A stretch of DNA of 64,000 bases from Sphingobacterium thalpophilum (lineage in GTDB: Bacteria; Bacteroidota; Bacteroidia; Sphingobacteriales; Sphingobacteriaceae): positions 1-64,000 of the forward strand of contig CAMCTU010000001.1 in NCBI GenBank assembly GCA_945878525.1, given 5' to 3'. Position 1 is the first letter of the stretch, and every line of letters begins with the position of its first letter. Positions 18,251 through 26,192 of the stretch are shown one piece after another. Made by a program: the position numbers and the translations under genes. Below the pieces are notes generated by a model. That model was not told the DNA's origin. It saw nothing but the letters and a program-made list of their open reading frames with translations, and made no database searches.

Positions 18251-18802
18251 TTAATTAAATACCTTTCTTAAACTGATAATAGCATTCCTTAACCTTGTTT
18301 TAACTGTTCCCAGTGGAATTTCAAGTTCTTCTGAGACCTCTGCATGTGTAAACCCACGGAAATAAACCAGATCAAGAACAATTTTCTGTTCGGGCTTCAA
18401 TTTAGCAACAAGTTCCTTTAATCCCATAACTTCAGGATTTAAAGTATTCCCCGAACGCATTTCCATAGTTAATACGTTATTTTCTATGTCTTCGGTTTTT
18501 GAACTGTTGCGAAAATCTTTTGAACGGGTTTTGTCAATAGAAATATTTCGTGCAATATTAACCATCCAGGTAAATAATCTTCCTTTGTTTGAATCATACG
18601 AAGAGAATGAATTCCAGATTCTTATAAAAGTATCTTGTAAGAGATCTTCAGCTATTTCTTCATGCTGAATTATCCTGTAAATAACACCATATAGTGAGGA
18701 TGAATACATCTCATATAATGCTTCAGCACCGACATTTTCCTTGTTACGGATAGCCTTTACTAATTCTTCTTCAGTCAGGAATATTTTTGTTTTAAGGCTC
18801 AA
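18251..18802 (-). CDS. ECF-family RNA polymerase sigma factor
   Basis: Group-4 sigma-70 factor, 183 aa. Region 2 contains ALYEMYSSSLYGVIYRI, DLLQDTFIRIWNSF and RLFTWMVNIARN (polymerase and -10 contact). Region 4 contains LKPEQKIVLDLVYFRGFTHAEVSEEL and GTVKTRLRNAI, the -35-binding helix-turn-helix. I keep the TTG start at 18802, because an in-frame stop lies two codons upstream and no ATG occurs before the conserved region 2. It is co-transcribed with its RskA-type anti-sigma factor, like the SigK/RskA arrangement. Target genes are unknown; it may control itself. Confidence 0.93.
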   Translation of the reverse strand: MSLKTKIFLTEEELVKAIRNKENVGAEALYEMYSSSLYGVIYRIIQHEEIAEDLLQDTFIRIWNSFSSYDSNKGRLFTWMVNIARNISIDKTRSKDFRNSSKTEDIENNVLTMEMRSGNTLNPEVMGLKELVAKLKPEQKIVLDLVYFRGFTHAEVSEELEIPLGTVKTRLRNAIISLRKVFN

Positions 18803-18903
18803 GGCTTAAATATGTTCATCTCAGTTTTTGAACTGATCTACAAATATATAAAAACAAAATTCCCCGCGATTATCTGGGGATTATTTGACATTTTTTTGAT
18901 TAA

Positions 18904-19185
18904 TTATTTTGATAAAGAATTAATTAAATGAATAAGGCCATTTTTTTGCTTAATTTCTGCAATAGTAACAGTAGCAATGCCTCCATTTTCATTTTTTAGT
19001 ACAACATTTTATCGTTCAGCATCGCAGATATTTATCCACCACGCACATTGATGAATACTGATGTTCTATTTCCTGCCTTTATAGCTTTTATTACACCTGC
19101 TGCAAGGAATTTTCCGGAAAGTACGTGTTAGGTTAGGATTTTTTGTCAATGTTGCTTTATTCCCCTATTCAAAAATATTACTGAT
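18904..19185 (-). pseudogene. Remnant of a fasciclin-domain protein gene
   Basis: Minus-strand translation gives a recognisable but broken C-terminal fasciclin domain. One frame gives QKILT-stop-HVLSGK, then FLAAGVIKAIKAGNRTSVF, then INVRGG-stop-ISAMLNDK. A shift to the next frame gives NVVLKNENGGIATVTIAE and IKQKNGLIHLINSLSK before a TAA at 18904-18906. The order and spacing match Bacteroidota fasciclin repeats (K-ILTYHVV, A-VIKAIKAGNG, NVVL-ENGG-ATVTIADV-Q-NG-IH-ID). At least three in-frame stops and one frameshift are present and the N-terminal part is missing. The right edge is approximate. Confidence 0.72.
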
Positions 19186-19219
19186 GGTATTTCAATATCT
19201 TTAATTTTATAGTTAAATT

Positions 19220-19233
19220 CGGGTACGTACACG
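19220..19233. promoter_or_regulatory. LacI-type operator, site 1
   Basis: Near-palindrome CGGGTACGTACACG, centred about 40 bp before the heparinase ATG. It is one of eight matches to CGGGTACGTAMACG in the island. A weak Bacteroidota -7-like element TATCTTTA lies at 19196-19203, so the site would cover the transcription start and early leader. This fits repression by the LacI-type protein at 60.8 kb. Confidence 0.75.
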
Positions 19234-19265
19234 ATTCTTATTAATTCCAACATAAATTGCAGATC

Positions 19266-21761
19266 ATGATTAACAGATTTTTTAAAGTTTTCCTATTCAT
19301 GGTATTTCTTATGCCTGCAGTTGTTCACGGACAGCAGAAAGCTCAAAATATAGAAGCTTACATTGCATCTGTTGAACCTTTATTAAAGATATCTCTGACC
19401 GATGTTAAGAATCTGGTACCACTGGGATCGGGTATTTTTTTTATCGGTTGCCCGAATTGTAAGGGAGGTGCTCAGGAGATGGGAATATTAAACTGGGAGC
19501 CTGGAATGGGGGATCAGGTAAAATGTAAATTTTGCAGTATGACTTTCCCAAATGTAAAATACCCAAATAGTGGCGAAAAAGTAATTATTGCACCAAGTGG
19601 CGCAAAACAGGTTTACCGTTATTTTGAGGACGCCAGTGGTACTCAATATTTCTATGAGGCACATGCTTGGTTTGAACGCTGGAAATGGATTCAGCAAATG
19701 GCTGTCCAGCTGTCTCAGGTATGGTTCCAGACAAAAGATCCTGCTTATGGCGACAGGGCTGCAATCATTGCGGGTCGTTTTGCACAGCTGTTTCCTGATT
19801 ATGCTATTCGGTACGATTATCCAAATGCTCCCAAGAAGTTTTTTCCTGCAAATCAAAAATGGCCTTATGAAGGTCTAGTTCCTTATCGTGGGGCCAAATG
19901 GAATTGGTGGGCTTATGGGGATATTCCGGTACAGATTGCCTTAACATACGAAAACTTGCAGAAGGGAGCTTATGACTGGAAGAGAATGGATTCACAAATT
20001 GGAAAGGACACGGACCAAAGAATCGTAAAAGATCTGTTGATTTCGGGCTATGAGTTTACTGCGGCTAACCCTGAAGTTTATACCAATATGTCGCCCGGTA
20101 TGTACAGGGATATGGTAATGGTAGGCCGGATACTTAACAGGCCCGACATGGTTCACGATGGAGTGAATCGCTTCAGGGAATTTTTAAAACTCGGTTTTTT
20201 TGCTGATGGCTGGTGGAAAGAGGGTACTGTTTCTTATCATGATCAGACGATTGGAGGCCTGGAGAGTGTGGCGAAGGCAGCGAAGGGGTATACAGATCCT
20301 GTGGACTTGAATGGGGAGCGTTTTGAAAATCTTGATCTGAGCAATGCTATGCCTTTTTATAAAAGTGCATTAAATGTAAGCCAGCAGGCAGTATTTCCAA
20401 ATGGTCACAAACTCCCTCTTAATGATACATGGGCAAACCGGGCTAAACCAGTAAAAGTGGATGGAATTGCTGTATCACGACTGTGGCCATCACTCGGGAA
20501 TGCAGCTTTGGCTGCTGGTACCGGAAACGATCAAACTATGCTCAATGTAAACTGGAGTGGTAATTATGGACATTCCCACTTAGACAATGCTTCCATAATC
20601 TTATTTGCCAATGGGGCTGAATTACTTTCGGATATTGGTTACACACATTCAAAATATCGCGGCTGGACCCTACATACAGCATCACATAATACAGTGGTTA
20701 TAGATCAGAAAGCACAGGATCTGGGCACCTTAGCAAAGCCTGTTACTGGTCGCCTGATGTTTTATGATGATCAGAACCCTCAGGTTAAAGTTATTGATCT
20801 TGATGCCTCTCCGGCTTATTCTACAGCTGCCCAGTACAGGAGAAGGCTGATATTTGTTCATGCGGCCGAAGGCAAGGATTATGTGATTGACCGGTTTGAT
20901 GTGGAAGGTGGACAGACACATGATTGGTTTTTGCATGGTATGTGCGAAGAAGAAGGAAAACTGGTGACCAGCATTTCAATGGATCGGGTGGTTAAAACGC
21001 TGGTACCCGATTGGGGAGGCACTGCTGTACCCATGAACCAGTATGATTCCGATATTATTGGAAAGAAAATTCATGCCTATTCCTATATGAGAGATATTAA
21101 GAAAGGCATAGTAAGTAAACCATGGACTGCAACTTGGAACTATCAAAATTCGGGGCTGCGCACTCATAATATACCCCAAAAAGATACAGAGGTATTTAGT
21201 TTTCGTGCCCCATCGGTTAGGCTCGCAGCCGAGGATGACAATAAACTTGACAATTTTATGCGCCTTGGAATAATGCAAAGGCATACCGGTAGCAAATCTA
21301 GTTTTGTGGCCATTCATGAACCTTTTCAAAGTAAACCATGGATTAAATCTGTTCGTGCCGACAGTGATACCTATCTAATTGATTATGAATTGAATGGTAA
21401 AAATATTCAGGACAGGATTAACCTGAAAGGAGATGATATTAGTCTTGTTTCGAGTGCGGGTTGGAAATATTCAAAGGGAAAGACAAAGTTGGGGATTTTA
21501 AATGGAATCAAATACTCAGGAGGAAAGCTTAATCTGGAATTGGATTCATCTCAACCTGATGTTTCCCATGTTCGTTTGGATTTTCCGGATGGATTAAGTT
21601 TGTATTTTCCAGCCAGAAACGTTTCTGGAAATGTGATTCAATTGGATAATGATCCTGGTTTTTCTATGGATAAGGGTGGAAAACTCCGTTTCTATACCTT
21701 TCCACATAATGAATATTCAGAACCGATACGTTATACGGTGTTCAGTAAATCCATCCAATAA
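19266..21761 (+). CDS. Heparinase II/III family polysaccharide lyase-like protein
   Basis: Secreted or periplasmic lyase-type enzyme, about 831 aa. I start at ATG 19266 because it gives a clean Sec signal peptide (MINRFFKVFLFMVFLMPAVVHG); a TTG three codons earlier is possible. The N-terminal half is an alpha/alpha toroid, containing two CxxC pairs (GCPNCKGG, KCKFCSM; about residues 60-85) that look like a zinc-ribbon insert. The C-terminal half has the heparinase II/III signature NYGHSHLDNASIILF (about 430-445) in a beta-sandwich. Such enzymes cleave uronate-containing glycans by beta-elimination; the substrate is unknown. It is the first gene of the island, with operator site 1 in front. 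Its paralogue is the larger protein at 50123. Confidence 0.85.
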   Translation: MINRFFKVFLFMVFLMPAVVHGQQKAQNIEAYIASVEPLLKISLTDVKNLVPLGSGIFFIGCPNCKGGAQEMGILNWEPGMGDQVKCKFCSMTFPNVKYPNSGEKVIIAPSGAKQVYRYFEDASGTQYFYEAHAWFERWKWIQQMAVQLSQVWFQTKDPAYGDRAAIIAGRFAQLFPDYAIRYDYPNAPKKFFPANQKWPYEGLVPYRGAKWNWWAYGDIPVQIALTYENLQKGAYDWKRMDSQIGKDTDQRIVKDLLISGYEFTAANPEVYTNMSPGMYRDMVMVGRILNRPDMVHDGVNRFREFLKLGFFADGWWKEGTVSYHDQTIGGLESVAKAAKGYTDPVDLNGERFENLDLSNAMPFYKSALNVSQQAVFPNGHKLPLNDTWANRAKPVKVDGIAVSRLWPSLGNAALAAGTGNDQTMLNVNWSGNYGHSHLDNASIILFANGAELLSDIGYTHSKYRGWTLHTASHNTVVIDQKAQDLGTLAKPVTGRLMFYDDQNPQVKVIDLDASPAYSTAAQYRRRLIFVHAAEGKDYVIDRFDVEGGQTHDWFLHGMCEEEGKLVTSISMDRVVKTLVPDWGGTAVPMNQYDSDIIGKKIHAYSYMRDIKKGIVSKPWTATWNYQNSGLRTHNIPQKDTEVFSFRAPSVRLAAEDDNKLDNFMRLGIMQRHTGSKSSFVAIHEPFQSKPWIKSVRADSDTYLIDYELNGKNIQDRINLKGDDISLVSSAGWKYSKGKTKLGILNGIKYSGGKLNLELDSSQPDVSHVRLDFPDGLSLYFPARNVSGNVIQLDNDPGFSMDKGGKLRFYTFPHNEYSEPIRYTVFSKSIQ

Positions 21762-22065
21762 TTTTTATCGTAGATTATCAGATGTTTTTATATTTACAGA
21801 AAAACAAATAATTCTTACAAAAGGTAAATAAATAAAATTTGGATATTTATTTATTATATCTAATTTTCGGGTACGTTACCGATGTATAAATTTATCAATA
21901 TCTGAGGTGATTTTTTTAATTAAAACGTACTCTTGTAAAGAGAAATTGTTGTTCTGAGCTTAAATCAGAATACTTAAACTAATATTATTTTAATAACAAG
22001 CTTACTCAATCTGTTTAGGAAAGGGGATGTTAAAAATTACCATATTATACATAATCAAGCAGGGA
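21762..22065. other. Intergenic region, 304 bp, with operator site 2
   Basis: AT-rich spacer between the heparinase gene and the propeller gene. It contains operator site 2 (21868-21881). No coding remnant or clear terminator is seen. Confidence 0.6.
21868..21881. promoter_or_regulatory. LacI-type operator, site 2
   Basis: CGGGTACGTTACCG, a match to the island consensus, located about 190 bp before the ATG at 22066. It probably governs the propeller/HiPIP unit. The long distance suggests a long leader. Confidence 0.72.
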
Positions 22066-24168
22066 ATGAAGACTAAATTCAATAGACGTTCAACCGTATT
22101 ATTTATTTCATTTATTTTATTAGCAGTAAACAGCATGGCTCAGCGTTATCCAGGGCCATTAAGTCCAGAAGAGTCAATGAAGAAACTTAATGTGGCTAAG
22201 GGCTATAAGGTTTCTTTATTTGCATCAGAGCCTCATGTTTTTGACCCGGTATCGCTAGAATTTGACGAACAGGGTAATGCCTATGTGATTGAAATGCCTG
22301 ATTATCCCTATGAGGTTGAACCCGGCAAGGGCCATGGACGTATCCGTATACTGAAAGATACGGATGGTGATGGTAAAATTGATCAGTCGATCATATTTGC
22401 TGAAAATGTAACCGAAGCAACCAGTATGCTGCCATGGAAAGGTGGACTTATCGTGACTGCTGCTCCCAATATTCTTTACCTGAAGGATACCAATGGGGAT
22501 GGTATATCAGATACCAGAGAAATTTTGTTCTCAGGATTTTTTCAGAATAATTCCGAGGCTCAGGTTACCAGTTTGAAATTGGGAATCGATAACTGGATTT
22601 ACGCAAATAATCGTGGTCAGAGTGGTAAAGTAGTTTTCGGTAAGACATCGGATGCTAAACCGGTTGAAGTCAGGGGTGCAGACTTTCGCTTCAGACTTGA
22701 CCGCGATGTATTTGAGCTTGAGACTGGTCCGGGACAGTTTGGACAAACTATTAACGACTGGGGACATCGGTTTTTTACTGAAAACTCAATTCACTTGCAG
22801 CAGGCAGTTATTCCATGGAGATATACGCACAGGCATGCATATATGCCAAGCACTAAGTTTAACACATCAATTACCGATCATGAAGAAATTATGTTTCAGG
22901 AAATCCCCCCCGCATATTGGAGAGCAGAACGAAGTGCGCGTAGAAACAGAGTATTCAAAGAAACAAATCTTAAACGAATAGAATGGGCAGAGGATCACTT
23001 TTCTGGGGCCGCCGGAGGAACTATTTATAATGGTGATGCCATGCCAAAGGAATTTTATGGCAACATTTTTACAACAGATGTTTCCGGTAGTTTGATCCAC
23101 AGAGATATTTTAAGTCCAAGTGAAATAAGTCCGGTTTTGGTTGCAAAACGTGCAGAATCTGAAAAGAACAGAGAATTTATCTATTCAACTGATACCTGGT
23201 TCCGACCTGTAACATTTTCTGTTGGCCCTGACGGATACTTATATATATTGGATTATTACAGACAGCATATCGAAACACCGGTTTCAATTCCTGATGACCT
23301 TAAAGCTGAAATGGATTTTATGGCGGGTAGTGATATGGGCAGGATTTATCGTCTCCTACCTGAAAATGGTACTTACCAGGGAGTAAAAGTAGATCTGAAA
23401 AATGCCAGCGGACTTCAATTGGTCGATTATTTGTCTCACAAGAACGGATGGTATCGCAGTAGCGCCCAGCGTCTGTTGCTCGAACGTCAGGATAAAACTG
23501 TTATTCCAGATGTGATTTCATTGTTTTCAAATAGTCCGGATGCAAGAACAAGACTACACGCACTTTACGTACTTGAAGGTTTGAATGCACTTACAGAAAA
23601 GATCGTTAAAAAGTCCTTATTGGATCCTGAACCTGGTGTTCGTGAAAATGGTATTATACTTGCTGAAAGATATCCAAAAACAACTAAGCTGTTAATTTCA
23701 ATGGTTAATGACCCATCTAAACGTGTTGCTTTACAAGCTGCACTTAGTCTGGGACAGTTTAATGGAAAGAAAGTGATTGAAACTTTGGCTGAAGTAATCA
23801 GAAAATATGGACAGAATGATTGGTTCAGGAGTGCAGTAATAAGCTCTGTACCCGGTTCCTCAGTTGAAATTTTAAATTCACTGGTACAGGATAATCTATT
23901 CTTCAGTAATCAAGAAAGCTGGAAACTTAGTTTCATGCAGGATTTGTCAAATATTATTGGTGCCAGATATAATAAGGAACAGTTTTCAGCTTATTTAAAT
24001 ACGCTGTCGTCTGGGGCATTATCTGCAGCAGATGTCCAGCAAGCTGCCTTAAAGGGGCTTAAAGCAGGATTAAATAAAAACGAGACTACAAAAGAGCTTG
24101 CAGCCCAGTTAAATCCGGGCACAATAGAAGGAGTGAAAGAAGGATTTCAAAAACTAAGAAAAAATTAG
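22066..24168 (+). CDS. PVC-type membrane-bound-dehydrogenase-like beta-propeller protein with HEAT repeats
   Basis: Periplasmic protein, about 700 aa from ATG 22066, which gives a standard signal peptide (MKTKFNRRSTVLFISF... AQ); an ATG 13 codons upstream is the alternative. The N-terminal two thirds resemble the soluble glucose-dehydrogenase-like propeller of PVC-type dehydrogenases (FDPVSLEFDEQGNAYVIEM, TDGDGKIDQ, TNGDGISDT, GGTIYNGDAMPKE). The last third has HEAT-like helical repeats (LLDPEPGVRENGIILAE, NDPSKRVALQAALSLG). The CxxCH haem domain that often ends such proteins is absent, so electrons would need a separate carrier; the HiPIP encoded 40 bp downstream is an obvious candidate. Substrate unknown. 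Confidence 0.8.
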   Translation: MKTKFNRRSTVLFISFILLAVNSMAQRYPGPLSPEESMKKLNVAKGYKVSLFASEPHVFDPVSLEFDEQGNAYVIEMPDYPYEVEPGKGHGRIRILKDTDGDGKIDQSIIFAENVTEATSMLPWKGGLIVTAAPNILYLKDTNGDGISDTREILFSGFFQNNSEAQVTSLKLGIDNWIYANNRGQSGKVVFGKTSDAKPVEVRGADFRFRLDRDVFELETGPGQFGQTINDWGHRFFTENSIHLQQAVIPWRYTHRHAYMPSTKFNTSITDHEEIMFQEIPPAYWRAERSARRNRVFKETNLKRIEWAEDHFSGAAGGTIYNGDAMPKEFYGNIFTTDVSGSLIHRDILSPSEISPVLVAKRAESEKNREFIYSTDTWFRPVTFSVGPDGYLYILDYYRQHIETPVSIPDDLKAEMDFMAGSDMGRIYRLLPENGTYQGVKVDLKNASGLQLVDYLSHKNGWYRSSAQRLLLERQDKTVIPDVISLFSNSPDARTRLHALYVLEGLNALTEKIVKKSLLDPEPGVRENGIILAERYPKTTKLLISMVNDPSKRVALQAALSLGQFNGKKVIETLAEVIRKYGQNDWFRSAVISSVPGSSVEILNSLVQDNLFFSNQESWKLSFMQDLSNIIGARYNKEQFSAYLNTLSSGALSAADVQQAALKGLKAGLNKNETTKELAAQLNPGTIEGVKEGFQKLRKN

Positions 24169-24208
24169 AATATACTGATAAAGAAGTTGACGGGTAGAAA
24201 TTAGAAAG

Positions 24209-24592
24209 ATGGAAGAACAAAAATATTCAAGAAGAAGGTTCATTGGTAAGTATGTACTTGCCGGATCACTTGCAATAGGATCAGGACTATTGATTGCAGG
24301 TAATACAGCTAGAAGTATGGCTAATGAAGGGGACTCAAAAAAACATCCTAAAAACCATCAGCCTTTACAAAAAAATCCTTGTGATGATCTTACCGGGGTT
24401 AGTGCTGATGAAGTTGCAAAACGAAAAAAGCTTGCTTATGTAAACAAAACACCAATTCCGGATAGTCATTGCAGTAATTGTGCACTTTACCTGCCGCCTG
24501 CTAAGGATAAACCATGTGGTGGTTGTATGTTGTTTAAAGGTCCGGTTCGTGCTGAAGGGTATTGTGCTTACTGGGCGCCGGTTAATAATTAG
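24209..24592 (+). CDS. High-potential iron-sulfur protein (HiPIP), Tat-exported
   Basis: Small periplasmic [4Fe-4S] electron carrier, 127 aa. A Tat signal (KYSRRRFIGKYVLAGSLAIG) fits export with a folded cluster. The HiPIP cysteine pattern is visible: Cys88-x2-Cys91, then Cys106 in CMLFKGP, then Cys119 in GYCAYW; the flanking GGC-LF and G-C-W segments are typical. Two extra cysteines (58, 103) lie outside the usual ligand set. The gene follows the propeller protein by 40 bp, suggesting a redox pair. HiPIPs are classically known from phototrophs but are also found beside sugar-oxidising propellers in Bacteroidota; the partnership here is inference. Confidence 0.88.
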   Translation: MEEQKYSRRRFIGKYVLAGSLAIGSGLLIAGNTARSMANEGDSKKHPKNHQPLQKNPCDDLTGVSADEVAKRKKLAYVNKTPIPDSHCSNCALYLPPAKDKPCGGCMLFKGPVRAEGYCAYWAPVNN

Positions 24593-24596
24593 GGTA

Positions 24597-24617
24597 GTAT
24601 TGAGTATTGAGTACTGA
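24597..24617. repeat. 7-bp repeat array (GTATTGA, GTATTGA, GTACTGA)
   Basis: Three 7-bp units immediately after the HiPIP stop codon, of the same family as the arrays at 8673-8707 and 8855-8886. A second small direct repeat (GACATCA twice) lies near 24705-24719 in the same spacer. Confidence 0.75.
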
Positions 24618-24748
24618 GACTAAATCCTGATTCATTGAAAAATGAGGATCTGGGACAATGATTAAAGAATAATTGTTATTACCTTTTTTGCAGGATATTT
24701 CTGACATCAGACATCAGACAACTTATAACTAAAAACAGACAACTAAAT

Positions 24749-25951
24749 ATGAAAGCTCTGATCTGCATTTTTTTCTTATCTCTGGGTTTTTCCTGCTTTG
24801 CTCAGAAAGGGCAACAAATTCAATATTTAGGATCTGCGAATTTTCCGGGAGCTACGGATGCAGTAATTGTTGATGATATACCGCTTGTTCATACTACTCA
24901 ATTTTTGCCTTTCGATAAATCCGGTAATATTGTTGGAACCGATGATATCAATACGCAGATCAATCAGGTTTTTTTTAATATTTCATCTTCGTTGAAACAA
25001 GCTGGCTCAAGAATAGATCAAATTGTTAAACTTAATATCTATATCAGGAACTCAAGCCTGATTCCCGCAGTTCAGGAACAGATCAATAAGCGCTTTAAGT
25101 CAGGTAAGCGTCCTGCCTTAAGTTTCGTTGCCGGGGATCTTTCTCATCCTGTTGCATTAATTTCAATGGATGCTATTGCAGTTTCAGCTATAATCAATAC
25201 GACAGGTGTTAATTATCTGATAAATAAGAATTTATCCTCAGCTTCGGATGTTGTACAATCTGCAATTTTACCCGCTGGTCCGGTTGTTTATGTTTCAGGT
25301 CAGGCGGTTATAGGTGAACTTGCAGAAGCAACACGCGGTACATTAGAGCAGCTACAAGCTACACTTGTCTCACTGGGATTGGAGAAAAAGGATATTGTTC
25401 AGATCAAATCTTTCATCAGACCAATGTCTGACCTGAAAGTAGTAGAGAAGGAGTTTGCTAAATTCTTTAAAGGAAATACTATTCCACCGATGGTTAATGT
25501 TGAATGGACGAGTAAAGATCCGGTAATTGAAATAGAGCTGATTGCTTCATCTCCAAATATAGGACCTCAACCAGCTCAACAGCTTGATTTTATAACTCCT
25601 GCTGGAATGAAAACTTCACCCGTTTACTGTAAGGTTACCCGGATTAATTATGGGCAAAAGATCTATATATCAGGATTATACGGACAAGTTTCCGGAAATG
25701 CTGATTCTGAATTGGCATCTATCTTCAATCTAATGGGTGTCATTTTAAAAAACACCGGAAGTGATTTCAGACATCTTGTTAAAGCAACCTATTATGTTAG
25801 TAATGATGTTCACAGTGCTAAATTAAATGAAATTCGTCCAAAATATTATGACCCGCTTCGTCCGCCGGCTGCCTCAAAAGCTATGGTTAAAGACGTTGGA
25901 AAGCCTGAGGCGGGAATTTCTATTGATATGATTGGGGTTGTGATCAGGTAG
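24749..25951 (+). CDS. Secreted protein with three tandem RidA-like domains
   Basis: 400 aa with a Sec signal peptide (MKALICIFFLSLGFSCFA). Three YjgF/RidA-fold segments follow: about 20-145 (IPLVHTTQFLPFD, IDQIVKLNIYIRN, RPALSFVAGDLSHPVALISMD), about 150-268 (GPVVYVSGQAVIGE, KKDIVQIKSFIRPM, PPMVNVEW) and about 280-400 (GQKIYISGLYGQVSG, FRHLVKATYYVSN, KYYDPLRPPAASKAMV). RidA proteins deaminate reactive enamines/imines released by PLP enzymes, using an Arg near the third beta-alpha unit; only the last domain keeps a convincing RPPA-like loop. Its neighbour downstream is an exported PLP-type aminotransferase, which is a sensible partner. Function in the periplasm is inference. Confidence 0.82.
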   Translation: MKALICIFFLSLGFSCFAQKGQQIQYLGSANFPGATDAVIVDDIPLVHTTQFLPFDKSGNIVGTDDINTQINQVFFNISSSLKQAGSRIDQIVKLNIYIRNSSLIPAVQEQINKRFKSGKRPALSFVAGDLSHPVALISMDAIAVSAIINTTGVNYLINKNLSSASDVVQSAILPAGPVVYVSGQAVIGELAEATRGTLEQLQATLVSLGLEKKDIVQIKSFIRPMSDLKVVEKEFAKFFKGNTIPPMVNVEWTSKDPVIEIELIASSPNIGPQPAQQLDFITPAGMKTSPVYCKVTRINYGQKIYISGLYGQVSGNADSELASIFNLMGVILKNTGSDFRHLVKATYYVSNDVHSAKLNEIRPKYYDPLRPPAASKAMVKDVGKPEAGISIDMIGVVIR

Positions 25952-26029
25952 ATAAATTCTATTTTGACTTACATTTATCTTGATAATTCTACCTGTAATC
26001 TATTGTTTTAATAAAATAGTTTATATATT

Positions 26030-26043
26030 CGGGTACGTAAACG
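26030..26043. promoter_or_regulatory. LacI-type operator, site 3
   Basis: CGGGTACGTAAACG, 150 bp before the ATG of the DegT aminotransferase at 26193. It is an exact fit to the island consensus. Confidence 0.75.
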
Positions 26044-26192
26044 TTAGTATATATAAAATTTTTATAATAGCAGACTCTTATTAAGCAGAAGGGTTCTCTT
26101 TACATATTATCTAGACTACTCTTTTAACCTGAACATTAATTAAAGCTCAAACCTTAGACCAAGGCCGATATTTGAACAGAAAAAAAATAGCC

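Noticed and set aside
17441-18802. Sigma/anti-sigma pair as the regulator of the SusC/SusD island
   Set aside because: The anti-sigma is RskA-type, not FecR, and the SusC lacks an STN domain; a LacI regulator with sites in the island is the better candidate.
16926-19233. tRNA-His as integration site for the island
   Set aside because: No integrase, no duplicated 3' tRNA end and no direct repeats at the other side were seen, and the sigma/anti-sigma pair lies between.
19266-21761. Treating the CxxC pairs in the heparinase as a haem or Fe-S site
   Set aside because: The spacing looks like a zinc ribbon (two CxxC knuckles), and no histidine of CxxCH is present.
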